From Firmicutes bacterium AF25-13AC (GTDB lineage: Bacteria; Bacillota; Clostridia; Lachnospirales; Lachnospiraceae), in contig QUFP01000005.1 of NCBI GenBank assembly GCA_003478935.1, positions 1 through 64,000 on the forward strand: 64,000 nt of DNA, read 5' to 3'. The position numbers were made by a program, and so were the translations under genes. Each line of letters begins with the position of its first letter. Position 1 is the stretch's first letter. Shown one piece after another: positions 23,400 through 32,639 of this stretch. Under the pieces are notes generated by a model, which saw nothing but the letters and a program-made list of their open reading frames with translations, made no database searches and had not been told where the DNA came from.

Positions 23400-24940
23400 A
23401 TGAATGTATTTTAAGGGAATATTCAATTGACTGGATGGTGACAAAGATAAGTGGTCATGCAGGTGGATTTGAGGAAAAGGTTGAGGCGGCTAAAAAGGCT
23501 GGTGTCGGAATTTGTGCTATTTTGCCGCCTTCAGAAAATGTGTGTCAGACAGAAATATCGGGCGATGAAAGAAAGTCATCTATGTACATATGTGAAAATG
23601 TATATGATACGGCAAAAAAGTTAGAGTCACTTTTAAAGGAAGATATTTTATCACAACGCAGGCGAAAAATAATTCTTTCTGGAATAGGAATGGGAAGTAC
23701 AGATGGAATGACAAGAGAAGCTTATTATGCCTTTGAGGATGCAGAGGTTATATTTGGTGCAGAAAGAATGCTTGAAAATTTGCCGGGCAAAGGTGTAAAA
23801 GTACCTTATTATCGCGCGGATGATATTATTTCATATTTAATTGAACATCCACAGTATACGAAGATAGCAGCTGCCTTTTCCGGTGACAGTGGCTTTTACA
23901 GTGGTGCACAGTCAATGAAAAAGGCACTCGATGAAGCAAATGAAAAAGGTATCTTAAAATCAGAGACAACAATTTTGCCAGGGATTTCATCTGTGAGCGC
24001 ACTTGCAGCACATTTTGGTGTTTCATGGAATGATGCAGTTCTTGCAAGTATTCATGGAAGGCGTACAAATGTTGTAAATCTTGTGCGAAAGAATACTAAG
24101 GTATTTTTATTGTTGTCTGGGAAAAATGATTTTGAAATGCTTGTAAATAAATTTCGAGAAGCGGGGATAAATAATGTAAAAATAAGTGCAGGTTATCGTC
24201 TTTCCTATCCAGATGAAAGGCTCTTTACGTTTTATCTTGATGAATTTGAGACAAAGCTTTTTGATTTGCCAGAAGGAGTATATACATGTTTAATTGAAAA
24301 TGAAGACTGCGAGAAGCAAATATTGACACCAGGAATGGATGATGAGATTTTTTCACGCACTAAGGTACCTATGACAAAAAATGAAGTCCGCGTGCTTAGT
24401 ATAAGTCGTCTTGAACTGACAAAAAAGGCTGTCGTTTATGATGTGGGAAGCGGAACTGGCTCTGTAAGTGCAGAGTGTGCAAGATTGTCTCCTGATATTG
24501 TTGTATTTGCAATTGAACAAAAAGAAGAGGCTGCGAATTTAACAAAAGAAAATGCTGTTCGTCTTGGTCTTTCAGATCAGATCATGGTAATTAATAAAAA
24601 GGCACCTGAAGGATTTGAAGAGCTTCCGACACCGACTCATGTATTTATAGGCGGAAGCAGCGGCGCGCTAAGTGATATTTTGTCTGCTATTCAAAAAAAG
24701 TTAATAGTAAAAGAAAATACAAAAGGAGTGCGTGTCGTAATCAATGCTGTGTCGCTTGAAACAATTGCGCAGATTACAAAGTTGATTCAGACGTATCCGG
24801 TTAAGCATGTGCAGCTGACTCAGATTCAGGCAAGCAGAGCGCATAAGCTCGGATCATACAATTTGATGCAGGCACAAAATCCGGTATTGATTGCATCATT
24901 TAATCTGCTGCCAGATGATAAGATGGAAGCAGATGAATAA
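23333..24940 (+). CDS. cbiET: CbiJ C-terminus fused to CbiE and CbiT methyltransferases
   Basis: The ORF from 23333 has no real start of its own; true homology begins at 23369 (AMQGPFSAQMNE), the continuation of cbiJ. CbiJ ends near 23640. CbiE then begins at about 23660 (KIILSGIGMGSTDGMTREAYYAF, then AAAFSGDSGFYSGAQSM, ILPGISSVSALAAHFG). CbiT begins at about 24370 (KNEVRVLSISRLELT, AVVYDVGSGTGSVSAECARL as SAM motif). CbiE and CbiT together methylate C5 and C15 and decarboxylate C12. With the missing base restored the gene encodes a single chain of about 700 residues, CbiJ-CbiE-CbiT, carrying out consecutive steps. Confidence 0.9.
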   Translation: MYGKWHYWASDHAMQGPFSAQMNECILREYSIDWMVTKISGHAGGFEEKVEAAKKAGVGICAILPPSENVCQTEISGDERKSSMYICENVYDTAKKLESLLKEDILSQRRRKIILSGIGMGSTDGMTREAYYAFEDAEVIFGAERMLENLPGKGVKVPYYRADDIISYLIEHPQYTKIAAAFSGDSGFYSGAQSMKKALDEANEKGILKSETTILPGISSVSALAAHFGVSWNDAVLASIHGRRTNVVNLVRKNTKVFLLLSGKNDFEMLVNKFREAGINNVKISAGYRLSYPDERLFTFYLDEFETKLFDLPEGVYTCLIENEDCEKQILTPGMDDEIFSRTKVPMTKNEVRVLSISRLELTKKAVVYDVGSGTGSVSAECARLSPDIVVFAIEQKEEAANLTKENAVRLGLSDQIMVINKKAPEGFEELPTPTHVFIGGSSGALSDILSAIQKKLIVKENTKGVRVVINAVSLETIAQITKLIQTYPVKHVQLTQIQASRAHKLGSYNLMQAQNPVLIASFNLLPDDKMEADE

Positions 24941-24960
24941 AATTGTGAGGAAACAGTTAC

Positions 24961-26387
24961 ATGGAAAATACAAAAATAGATGTGCAACATGAAAAAATAG
25001 CAAAAAAGGGGGCGCGTATTATGATTGCAGCGCCCCAAAGCGGGAGCGGAAAGACATTAATCACATGTGCATTGCTGCAGGCACTTAAGGAGAAAAATTA
25101 TTATTTGGAGTCTTTTAAGTGTGGACCAGATTATATTGATCCAATGTTTCATAAGACAGTTCTTGGAATTTCCTCAAGAAACCTAGATCCGTTTTTTACA
25201 GAAGACAGCATAACTAGAATGCTTCTTGCTAAAGGACAGGACAGCCGTGATCTGGCAGTAATAGAAGGTGTTATGGGACTTTACGATGGTCTTGGCGGGA
25301 TTCGTGAGGAAGCTTCATCATATGCACTTGCAAAAGCAACGAATACACCGATTATACTGACTGTAAATGCAAGGGGGATGGGACGCTCACTCTTGGCGCT
25401 TCTAAGCGGTTTTCTCCAATATGATACAGCTCATCTTATAAAGGGAGTAATTCTTAATCAGACGCCATCATCCTTTGCATCAGTGTTGTCAAAGGAAATT
25501 GAGGAAACTTTCCATATTCCGGTTGTTGCATCTTTTCCTGTTAGAGATGATGTGCGAATTGAAAGTCGTCATCTTGGTCTTGTTATGCCGTATGAGCTAG
25601 AAGATATTCAAAGCAGATTAAAAATTGCTTCACAAGTTCTTTGCGAAAATGCCAATATTGAACAGATTCTTGAGATTGCAAAGAGTGCCCCCAAATTAGA
25701 GTATGATGTAAAGCGTGACATTAAACAGAAATTAACAGAAAAAACAATTCGAATTGGTGTGGCAAGAGATGAAGCATTTTGTTTTTATTATGAAGATAAT
25801 CTGGATCTGCTAAAATCACTTGGAGCAAAGCTTATATTCTTTTCTCCTCTTCATGATGATACGCTTCCGAAAGATTTAGATGGAATACTGTTTGGAGGAG
25901 GTTATCCAGAGCTGTATTTAAAAGAACTGGAAGAAAATGAAAGCATGAGAAATTCCGTAAAATCAGCTATTGAAAATAAAATGCCGTCACTGGCTGAATG
26001 CGGAGGGTTTATGTATCTTCATGATACAATTTTTGATTCAGAGAAAAAACCATATAAAATGGCAGGAGTGATTCATGCATGCTGTATGAAAAAAGAGCGG
26101 CTTGTGCGCTTCGGATATCTGACATTAAACTCAAAGACAGACAGCTTTTGCAAAAAGGAGAAACGATACGCGGTCATGAGTTTCATTATTATGACAGCGA
26201 GGATAATGGTGAATGTGCGATTGCAAAAAAGCCTGTTGGAACAAGAAGTTGGGAGTGTGTTCATGCAGGAAGTGATCACTGGTGGGGCTTTGCGCATCTG
26301 TCATATTATTCAAATCCAAAGTTTGCCGAAAAATTTGCAGAGGCGTGCCGTAGCTATAAAACAAATAAGATAGCCAAAAAGAAATGA
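24961..26387 (+). CDS. cbiA: Cobyrinate a,c-diamide synthase, frame broken near the 3' end
   Basis: The first 390 codons encode a standard CbiA: ATP-binding IMIAAPQSGSGKTLITCAL, SFKCGPDYIDPMFHKTVLG, VMGLYDGLGG, and the type I amidotransferase domain with GILFGGGYPELYLKEL and LAECGGFMYLH (nucleophilic Cys). At about 26127 one base is missing: TTAAACTC should read TTAAAACTC. Frame 0 degenerates after GYLTLN, while the -1 frame gives the expected end KLKDRQLLQKGETIRGHEF ... VHAGSDHWWGFAHLSYYSN to 26387. The lost part includes the catalytic His of the glutaminase triad (GHEFHYYD). If real, the change would abolish glutamine use. Last gene of the cbi block. Confidence 0.88.
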
Positions 26388-26412
26388 GATAAAAGATACC
26401 AAAAATAAGTAT

Positions 26413-26459
26413 TAAAACAAAAACGCACAGCCATGAAGATTAAAATCATGACTGTGCCC
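26413..26459 (-). terminator. Rho-independent terminator of the malic enzyme gene
   Basis: GCACAG-CCATGA (26425-26436) pairs with TCATG-ACTGTGC (26446-26457). On the minus strand it is followed by GTTTTTGTTTTAAT. It may also stop readthrough from the convergent cbi block. Confidence 0.75.
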
Positions 26460-26526
26460 AACTGATACCCAAGCTCAAAGCCTTTAGTGCAAGCACGAAA
26501 GCTTTTGGAACTTTTGACCCTGGGTA

Positions 26527-27726
26527 TCATAATGTTTTATACTCTCTTGTTACACCGCTCTTTTTTGCAGCCTCTGCGACAGCAACAGCTACAGTCTGTG
26601 CAACAACCGGGTTAAATGCTTCTGGGATGATATAATCTGCGCGAATCTGATCATCTGGGATGATAGATGCAATAGCCGTTGCAGCAGCAAACTTCATCTC
26701 ATCGTTAATTTCCTTTGCGTGAACATCAAATGTACCGCGGAAGATTCCTGGAAATGCCAGTACATTATTGATCTGGTTTGGGTAATCACTTCTTCCAGTA
26801 GCAACAACAGCAGCGCCGCCAGCCTTAGCATCCTTTGGATCAATTTCTGGAGTTGGATTAGCACACGCAAATACAATAGCCTGTGGTGCCATAGTCTGAA
26901 CCATTTCCTTTGTCAGAACACCAGGAGCGCTCACACCAACAAATACATCTGCACCGCGAACAGCATCTGCTAAGCTGCCTTGTAAGTGCTTTTTATTAGT
27001 GATCTTTGCCATTTCCTCTTTAACTGGATTCATGCCTTTTTCGCGTCCCTCATAGATGATTCCGGTACGGTCACACAGTGTAATATCAGCAAAGCCGTAG
27101 GAGATTAAAAGCTTGGAGATGGCAATTGCAGCAGCACCAGCACCGTTTACAACGATATGGGTTTCCTCAGGCTTTCTGCCTGTGAGCTTGCATGCGTTAA
27201 TCAGACCTGCAAGAGTGACAACAGCAGTTCCGTGCTGGTCATCGTGGAAAATCGGGATATCACAGCGCTCCTTTAACTTCTTTTCAATTTCAAAGCAGCG
27301 CGGAGCGGAAATATCCTCCAGATTAACACCGCCGAAACTTCCAGAAATAAGTGCAACAGTATTTACGATTTCATCAACATCCTTGCTCTTAATACATAAT
27401 GGGAACGCGTCTACATTACCGAATGCCTTGAACAGTACGCATTTTCCTTCCATAACCGGCATACCAGCCTCAGGACCAATATCACCAAGTCCTAAAACAG
27501 CAGTACCATCTGTGACAACAAGACAGGTATTCCAGCGGCGTGTCAGACAGAAGGAAAGTTCAGGATCTTTCTGAATAGCAAGACAAGGTGTAGCAACACC
27601 AGGTGTATATGCAAGGGAAAGGTCCTCGCTTGTTTTAACCGGAACGGTAGGAATGATTTCAATTTTACCACGTTTTTCATAGTGCATTTGGAGACTTCTC
27701 TCTCCATAATCATGTGTGTTAGCCAT
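26527..27726 (-). CDS. Malic enzyme (NAD(P)-dependent, decarboxylating)
   Basis: 399 residues, the short bacterial form. Visible motifs are LAYTPGVATPCLAI, LGLGDIGPEAGMPVMEGK, FGGVNLEDISAPRCFEIE (divalent-metal ligands), IPIFHDDQHGTAVV and the Rossmann loop VVNGAGAAAIAI. It converts malate to pyruvate and CO2 and links C4 acids to pyruvate in the cytoplasm. It has a strong TAAGGAGG site before ATG. It is a single-gene unit, with the terminator at 26413-26459. Cofactor preference cannot be read safely. Confidence 0.92.
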   Translation of the reverse strand: MANTHDYGERSLQMHYEKRGKIEIIPTVPVKTSEDLSLAYTPGVATPCLAIQKDPELSFCLTRRWNTCLVVTDGTAVLGLGDIGPEAGMPVMEGKCVLFKAFGNVDAFPLCIKSKDVDEIVNTVALISGSFGGVNLEDISAPRCFEIEKKLKERCDIPIFHDDQHGTAVVTLAGLINACKLTGRKPEETHIVVNGAGAAAIAISKLLISYGFADITLCDRTGIIYEGREKGMNPVKEEMAKITNKKHLQGSLADAVRGADVFVGVSAPGVLTKEMVQTMAPQAIVFACANPTPEIDPKDAKAGGAAVVATGRSDYPNQINNVLAFPGIFRGTFDVHAKEINDEMKFAAATAIASIIPDDQIRADYIIPEAFNPVVAQTVAVAVAEAAKKSGVTREYKTL

Positions 27727-27843
27727 GAAAAAAACCTCCTTAGAATGATGTGCAATAATAAATTGCTTTGCAGTATTAACATAACATTGAATAAGAGATA
27801 AGTCAATTAGAAACAGTTGGAAGTAAATGAGAAGATATATCGT

Positions 27844-27894
27844 TACAATTCACAAAGTTAGTATACGAAAACCCTTCAATGTAATGGTTTCGTC
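27844..27894. repeat. Partial copy of the MITE at 16972-17161
   Basis: TACAATTCAC...TACGAAAACCCTTC...AATGGTTTCGTC aligns with the complement of 17161-17111 in the same order and spacing. Similarity stops after GTTTCGTC, so this is a truncated or half element. It sits 32 bases before the promoter of the hybrid kinase gene. Confidence 0.6.
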
Positions 27895-27925
27895 AGCAGT
27901 AATGCATCTCATCCATACAATTTGC

Positions 27926-27954
27926 TTGCATAAACAAAGGTTTGCTAGTATAAT
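27926..27954 (+). promoter_or_regulatory. Promoter of the hybrid kinase gene
   Basis: TTGCAT (27926-27931), 17-base spacer, TATAAT (27949-27954). The same TTGCATAAAC core opens the promoter at 54327. Confidence 0.65.
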
Positions 27955-28016
27955 TGGAAAAGATAAAATTAACAAGGCAAAAGCAAAGAAATCTGTAAGC
28001 ATGGGAGGTGGAGCTG

Positions 28017-31000
28017 GTGGCGATAACGCGAGAAAACATTGCTCATTTTTATGAAAAATATAAGGAAAATTTAAAGACAGAGGAAAGCGTCATCGAGCAG
28101 TTTACAAAGGCAGATACAAAAGAAAACTGGGTTGCTAATTTAAAGAAGAAATATCGCTCTATGAGACAGCTGTATATTGAAAATGAAGCACTGTTAAACT
28201 TGTATATACGCCCATTTACAGAAGGAAGAATGGAGCTGAATGATGAGCTAGCAGATGAATTTCTAAAGCAGATTCGTGATGCATCAGCGCAAGGGTATGA
28301 AGACAGTCTTTCTATGCTGGAGCTTGCAGAGGTTTTGGAGCAATATTTTCTTAAGCATGGAAAACGTGACAATTATATCTGGACGATTAATTTGTTGGGA
28401 GGCATTTATAATACCATGCCAGATAGACAGGATGGAGAAAAGGCAGCCTGGTATTTTCAAAAGATTCGTTCTTTTAAGGACTGTTATTTCGAGATTGAAA
28501 ATGACGATGTCAGAAAGCGGATTATATATTCGTTTTATAATTATGCCATTGTAAAGATTAATTTTTCCATAATAGATCCTTTAAATCCAAATGAGATTGC
28601 TCAGGTAGTAGATGATGCGCTTGATTTTTATAATGATGAGCGTGTGCGAAGCTTAGAGGGTGATCGTTTTGATTTTGATGAGCTTATTACAGAACTTAAT
28701 TATGATGTGTTTGGAAATTATGTGCTAAGCAATGAGCGCGAGACAGTTGATCCAGATATGTTAAAACGCGCAAATAAGGTACTTGGAGACTGCTATAAAG
28801 AGGCACTTAAGAAAAATCCAAATCCGTTTGAGATGCTTGATGAGATTTACTGTAATTATAGAAGATGTCAGTTCTTTTTGGGAGAAATCAACTGTACAGA
28901 GTTTCTTGAGGGCTACAAAGCATTTTGTGATTATGCAATTGCACATGATACAATGGAGCATGAAGATGGATTTACGGAGAGCCGTTTGTTCCAGGTTGCT
29001 ATCAATCACCTTCCAAGTATTATAGATATTTTAAACCACTATGAGGCTGAATACCATGGCGATCCAGGTCTTAGAAAGAGCTGTGTGGACGAATATTTAA
29101 AAATGATTCGTCAGATTCCGCGAACAGGAAATTCTAATTTTGTAAATGATGTAGTAAGTCGTTCTGTTTGCCAGTTTCTTGAAGTACTGACGGCAAATGA
29201 TGTGGATTCAACGACACTGATGAATGTTATGGTCAGCCGTGATGAGATTACATTGATTCACTCACAGATGGTGGGTCAAATTGCAGGACGCATTTTGACA
29301 AGTATATTTGAAAATAAGCCAGAGCTTTTAATAGGTTCATTTGACTGTGAATCGCTTGTAGAAGTCTTGGAAAAACGAGATCAGATTGTAGATTTTATGT
29401 CTCAGGCATGTAAAATTTTTGATGTTGGAAAGCTGCAAAAGGCAAATATTGTAAACAAACAATCAAGAAGTCTCACAAAACGTGAGCTGCAAAGTATTTA
29501 TGAGCATCCAAAATCTGGTGCCAAAATGCTTGAGCGTATTCCGTCTCTGAATCGCTTTCATGACATTGTGCTTGGTCATCACAAGTCATGGGATGGAAAG
29601 ATGGGCTATCCATCAGATTTTGATAATACAGTTTCGAAGGATCGGCTTTTTATAGAGCTTGTACATATGGCAGACTGCATGGATGCTGCTACTGATTTTA
29701 TAGGACGAAGCTATAAGGGACAGAAAACATTCGACAAATGTCTTGAAGAATTTATGCAGGGCAGAGGCAGTGTTTATGCCCCGGAAATAGTGAATTTGAT
29801 TGAGCAGGATAAAAAGCTCCAGTCTGATTTAAGGCATTTGCTGACTGAGGGACGTATTCAGACTTATTATGAGATTTATGGAATGGTACTTGACCAAGAC
29901 GATGCCGCAGAGGAAGAGGAATGGTATGAGAACCTGAACAACGAGCTTAATACAACAGTGGACGAAAAAGAGCAGCTGATCAATATGCTTCATGAAAGCA
30001 ATAAAGAAAGTCTCGAATTTGTCACGGCAATGGTTCGAAAATCACTTCTTACCCTCTATATCGATATGCGAAATGGAAAATGTAAGGTGTTTTCAAACAG
30101 TGGTGCAAAGCTGTTTGAGCATATGCCAGACGGATTATATGAGACATTTTTAAAGAAATATTTAGAGCCGGCTGTTTTGCCCGAAGATTGGGAGAAACAG
30201 CGCTATAAGCTTAGACTTTCTGAATTGATACACATGTTTGTAAAAAATGATGGCAATTATGAGTGTGAGCTTAGAGTGAAGATGGAAGGTATGTACCGTT
30301 GGGTTCGTGTTGAATGTATGCAGATCAATGAAAGCAATGCCATTCCGCGCACAATGGCAATGATTCTGACAGATATTCATGAGACGCACAGCCGCAGTGA
30401 TCAGGTAGCAGATGCATTAAAGGATGCATATCACTCAGCAGTAGAGGCAAATAAGGCAAAAAGTCTGTTTTTAAGCAGTATGTCGCATGACATCAGAACA
30501 CCAATGAATGGTATTATCGGAATGACGCAGATTGCACTGCAGCATCTTGATGATTCAGGTAGGGTTGAGGATTGTCTTCGAAAGATTGATGAGTCATCAA
30601 AGCATCTGCTTGAATTAATTAACGAGGTTCTTGATATGTCCAAAATTGAGAGTGGAAATACTAGTCTGAACAATGAACCAACATACCTGTATGATATGGC
30701 GAAGATGTCTGCGGATCTATGTGCAACGCAGATCGAAAAGAAGCATCATCATTTCACGCTTGATTTATCTGGATTGACACAGGATTATGTGCTTGCAGAT
30801 CCAGTGCGTCTGCGCCAAATCTTTGTCAATTTGCTTTCAAATGCAATTAAATATACACCGCAGGGAGGCAATATTTTATTTAAGGCACAGACACTTCCAA
30901 TGGGGCAGCAAGAAGAGGGCTGCTATCGCTTTATTGTTAAGGATAATGGAATTGGAATGTCGGAATCATTTTTACAGCAGCTTTATGAGCCGTTTGCGCG

Positions 31001-31595
31001 AGAAGATAATTCAATGACTAATGTAGAGCAGGGAACAGGTCTTGGTCTTTCAATTACGCAGTCTATAATTGCAATGATGGGCGGGACAATTGAGGCAAAA
31101 AGCCGACCGGGTGAGGGAACATGCTTTATCGTTACACTGCGTTTTACACGCCTTAAAGAAGATAACATGCAAAAGCAGGAAACTGCGCAGTCAGAAGATA
31201 ATGTTTCTTTTGAAGGCTTTCGTGTACTTTTAACGGAGGATAATGAATTAAATAGAGAGATTGCCTCGGAGCTATTGTCTGATATAGGTCTTGAAATAGA
31301 GATTGCTAAAAATGGAAAAGAGGCTGTAGAAAAGGTGATGATGAAACCAGATCATTATTATGATTTGATTTTTATGGATATTCAGATGCCTGTTATGAAT
31401 GGCTATGAGGCAACAAGAGCCATTAGAAGTCTTGATAAGGAGTATGCAAAAAATATTCCGATTATCGCCATGACAGCAAATGTATTTCAGGATGACATCA
31501 TGAAGGCAATAGAGAGTGGCATGAATGAGCATGTCACAAAGCCAGTCGATATGAAACTTGTGTGTCGCATACTGCAGAAGTGGTTGAAAAAATAG
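28017..31595 (+). CDS. Hybrid sensor kinase with degenerate HD-GYP domain and receiver
   Basis: About 1192 residues from the GTG at 28017, seven bases after GGGAGGTGG; an earlier in-frame GTG at 28008 overlaps that site. Domains in order: an unrecognised helical region (1-400); an HD-GYP-like domain (about 405-610), in which the HD pair reads KIFDVGK (His replaced by Phe, about residue 468) and HHE reads HHK, though GYP is kept; a PAS-like segment (about 690-790); HisKA with MSHDIRTPMNGIIG (His at about 824); HATPase with NLLSNAIKYTPQGG, DNGIGMS and GTGLGLSI; and a receiver with phospho-acceptor FMDIQMP (about 1121) and KPVD. No membrane segments are seen, so the sensor is cytoplasmic. The HD-GYP part probably senses rather than hydrolyses c-di-GMP (inference). 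Confidence 0.85.
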   Translation: MAITRENIAHFYEKYKENLKTEESVIEQFTKADTKENWVANLKKKYRSMRQLYIENEALLNLYIRPFTEGRMELNDELADEFLKQIRDASAQGYEDSLSMLELAEVLEQYFLKHGKRDNYIWTINLLGGIYNTMPDRQDGEKAAWYFQKIRSFKDCYFEIENDDVRKRIIYSFYNYAIVKINFSIIDPLNPNEIAQVVDDALDFYNDERVRSLEGDRFDFDELITELNYDVFGNYVLSNERETVDPDMLKRANKVLGDCYKEALKKNPNPFEMLDEIYCNYRRCQFFLGEINCTEFLEGYKAFCDYAIAHDTMEHEDGFTESRLFQVAINHLPSIIDILNHYEAEYHGDPGLRKSCVDEYLKMIRQIPRTGNSNFVNDVVSRSVCQFLEVLTANDVDSTTLMNVMVSRDEITLIHSQMVGQIAGRILTSIFENKPELLIGSFDCESLVEVLEKRDQIVDFMSQACKIFDVGKLQKANIVNKQSRSLTKRELQSIYEHPKSGAKMLERIPSLNRFHDIVLGHHKSWDGKMGYPSDFDNTVSKDRLFIELVHMADCMDAATDFIGRSYKGQKTFDKCLEEFMQGRGSVYAPEIVNLIEQDKKLQSDLRHLLTEGRIQTYYEIYGMVLDQDDAAEEEEWYENLNNELNTTVDEKEQLINMLHESNKESLEFVTAMVRKSLLTLYIDMRNGKCKVFSNSGAKLFEHMPDGLYETFLKKYLEPAVLPEDWEKQRYKLRLSELIHMFVKNDGNYECELRVKMEGMYRWVRVECMQINESNAIPRTMAMILTDIHETHSRSDQVADALKDAYHSAVEANKAKSLFLSSMSHDIRTPMNGIIGMTQIALQHLDDSGRVEDCLRKIDESSKHLLELINEVLDMSKIESGNTSLNNEPTYLYDMAKMSADLCATQIEKKHHHFTLDLSGLTQDYVLADPVRLRQIFVNLLSNAIKYTPQGGNILFKAQTLPMGQQEEGCYRFIVKDNGIGMSESFLQQLYEPFAREDNSMTNVEQGTGLGLSITQSIIAMMGGTIEAKSRPGEGTCFIVTLRFTRLKEDNMQKQETAQSEDNVSFEGFRVLLTEDNELNREIASELLSDIGLEIEIAKNGKEAVEKVMMKPDHYYDLIFMDIQMPVMNGYEATRAIRSLDKEYAKNIPIIAMTANVFQDDIMKAIESGMNEHVTKPVDMKLVCRILQKWLKK

Positions 31596-31688
31596 TCTTG
31601 TGATTACTGTTTGAATATGATATGATATTGATATACAGGTTCTGTGCAGACAAAAGTCAAACAAAACACAGACAAGAAGGGAGAACCA

Positions 31689-32489
31689 ATGGGATTTTTA
31701 ACAGGTAAGACAGCCATCATTACAGGAGCAGGACGCGCTGTTTTAAGTGATGGAAGATGCGGTTCCATCGGATACGGAATTGCAACTGCTTATGCAAAAG
31801 AGGGAGCAAATCTTGTAATTACAGGACGTAATGTAAAGAAGCTTGAGGACGCAAAGGAAGAATTAGAGCGTCTTTATGGAATCAAGGTTTTGATCATGCA
31901 GGCTGATGTCAATGCAGGTGCTGACAATGAGGCAGTTGTAAACAAGGTTGTAGAGGAGACTGTAAAAGAGTTTGGCGGTATTGATGTGTTGATCAACAAT
32001 GCACAGGCATCTGCATCAGGTGTTACAATTGCAGATCACACAACTGAGCAGTTCAATCTTGCTATGTACTCTGGTTTGTATGCAGCATTCTACTACATGA
32101 AGGCTTGCTATCCGTATCTGAAGGAATCCAAGGGTGCTGTTATCAATTTTGCATCTGGTGCAGGTCTGTTTGGAAATTATGGACAGTGCGCATACGCAGC
32201 AGCAAAAGAAGGTATCCGTGGATTATCTCGTGTAGCAGCTACAGAGTGGGCAAAGGACGGAATCAATGTAAATGTAATCTGCCCGCTTGCATGGACTGCA
32301 CAGTTAGAGCAGTTTGAGAAGGCATATCCAGACGCATTTAAGGCAAATGTAAAGATGCCGCCGGCAGGTCATTTTGGTGATGCAGAGCTTGAGATCGGAC
32401 GTGTTTGTGTACAGTTAGCATCCCCAGATTTCAAGTATATGAATGGTGAGACTCTTACACTTGAGGGTGGTATGGGTCAGAGACCATAA
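31689..32489 (+). CDS. Short-chain dehydrogenase/reductase (SDR) oxidoreductase
   Basis: 266 residues from ATG at 31689 (GGGAGAACC site); an in-frame start at 31644 is weaker. Classical SDR features: TGKTAIITGAG then, after an unusual eight-residue insertion (RAVLSDGRC), GSIGYGIATAYAKEGANLVITGRN; DVLINNAQAS in place of NNAG; catalytic Ser in VINFASGAG and Tyr-x3-Lys in QCAYAAAKEGIRG; end YMNGETLTLEGGMG. The widened cofactor loop is distinctive. The substrate is unknown, with secondary alcohols, sugars or steroids all possible. It stands alone with its own terminator. Confidence 0.8.
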   Translation: MGFLTGKTAIITGAGRAVLSDGRCGSIGYGIATAYAKEGANLVITGRNVKKLEDAKEELERLYGIKVLIMQADVNAGADNEAVVNKVVEETVKEFGGIDVLINNAQASASGVTIADHTTEQFNLAMYSGLYAAFYYMKACYPYLKESKGAVINFASGAGLFGNYGQCAYAAAKEGIRGLSRVAATEWAKDGINVNVICPLAWTAQLEQFEKAYPDAFKANVKMPPAGHFGDAELEIGRVCVQLASPDFKYMNGETLTLEGGMGQRP

Positions 32490-32510
32490 TAAGCGAAAAA
32501 ATTAGTAATT

Positions 32511-32547
32511 AAAAGTGCAGCGGCCTAAAAGGTGCTGCACTTTTTTG
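32511..32547 (+). terminator. Rho-independent terminator after the SDR gene
   Basis: AAAAGTGCAGC pairs with GCTGCACTTTT and runs straight into TTTTTTG. Confidence 0.93.
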
Positions 32548-32639
32548 TAGCCAAAATAAATATTTTATGGTAGAATCAAGTTAATAGTGCAATAAATAAA
32601 AATACGTACCAGAAATGATACACAGCGGAGGAAACAGGT

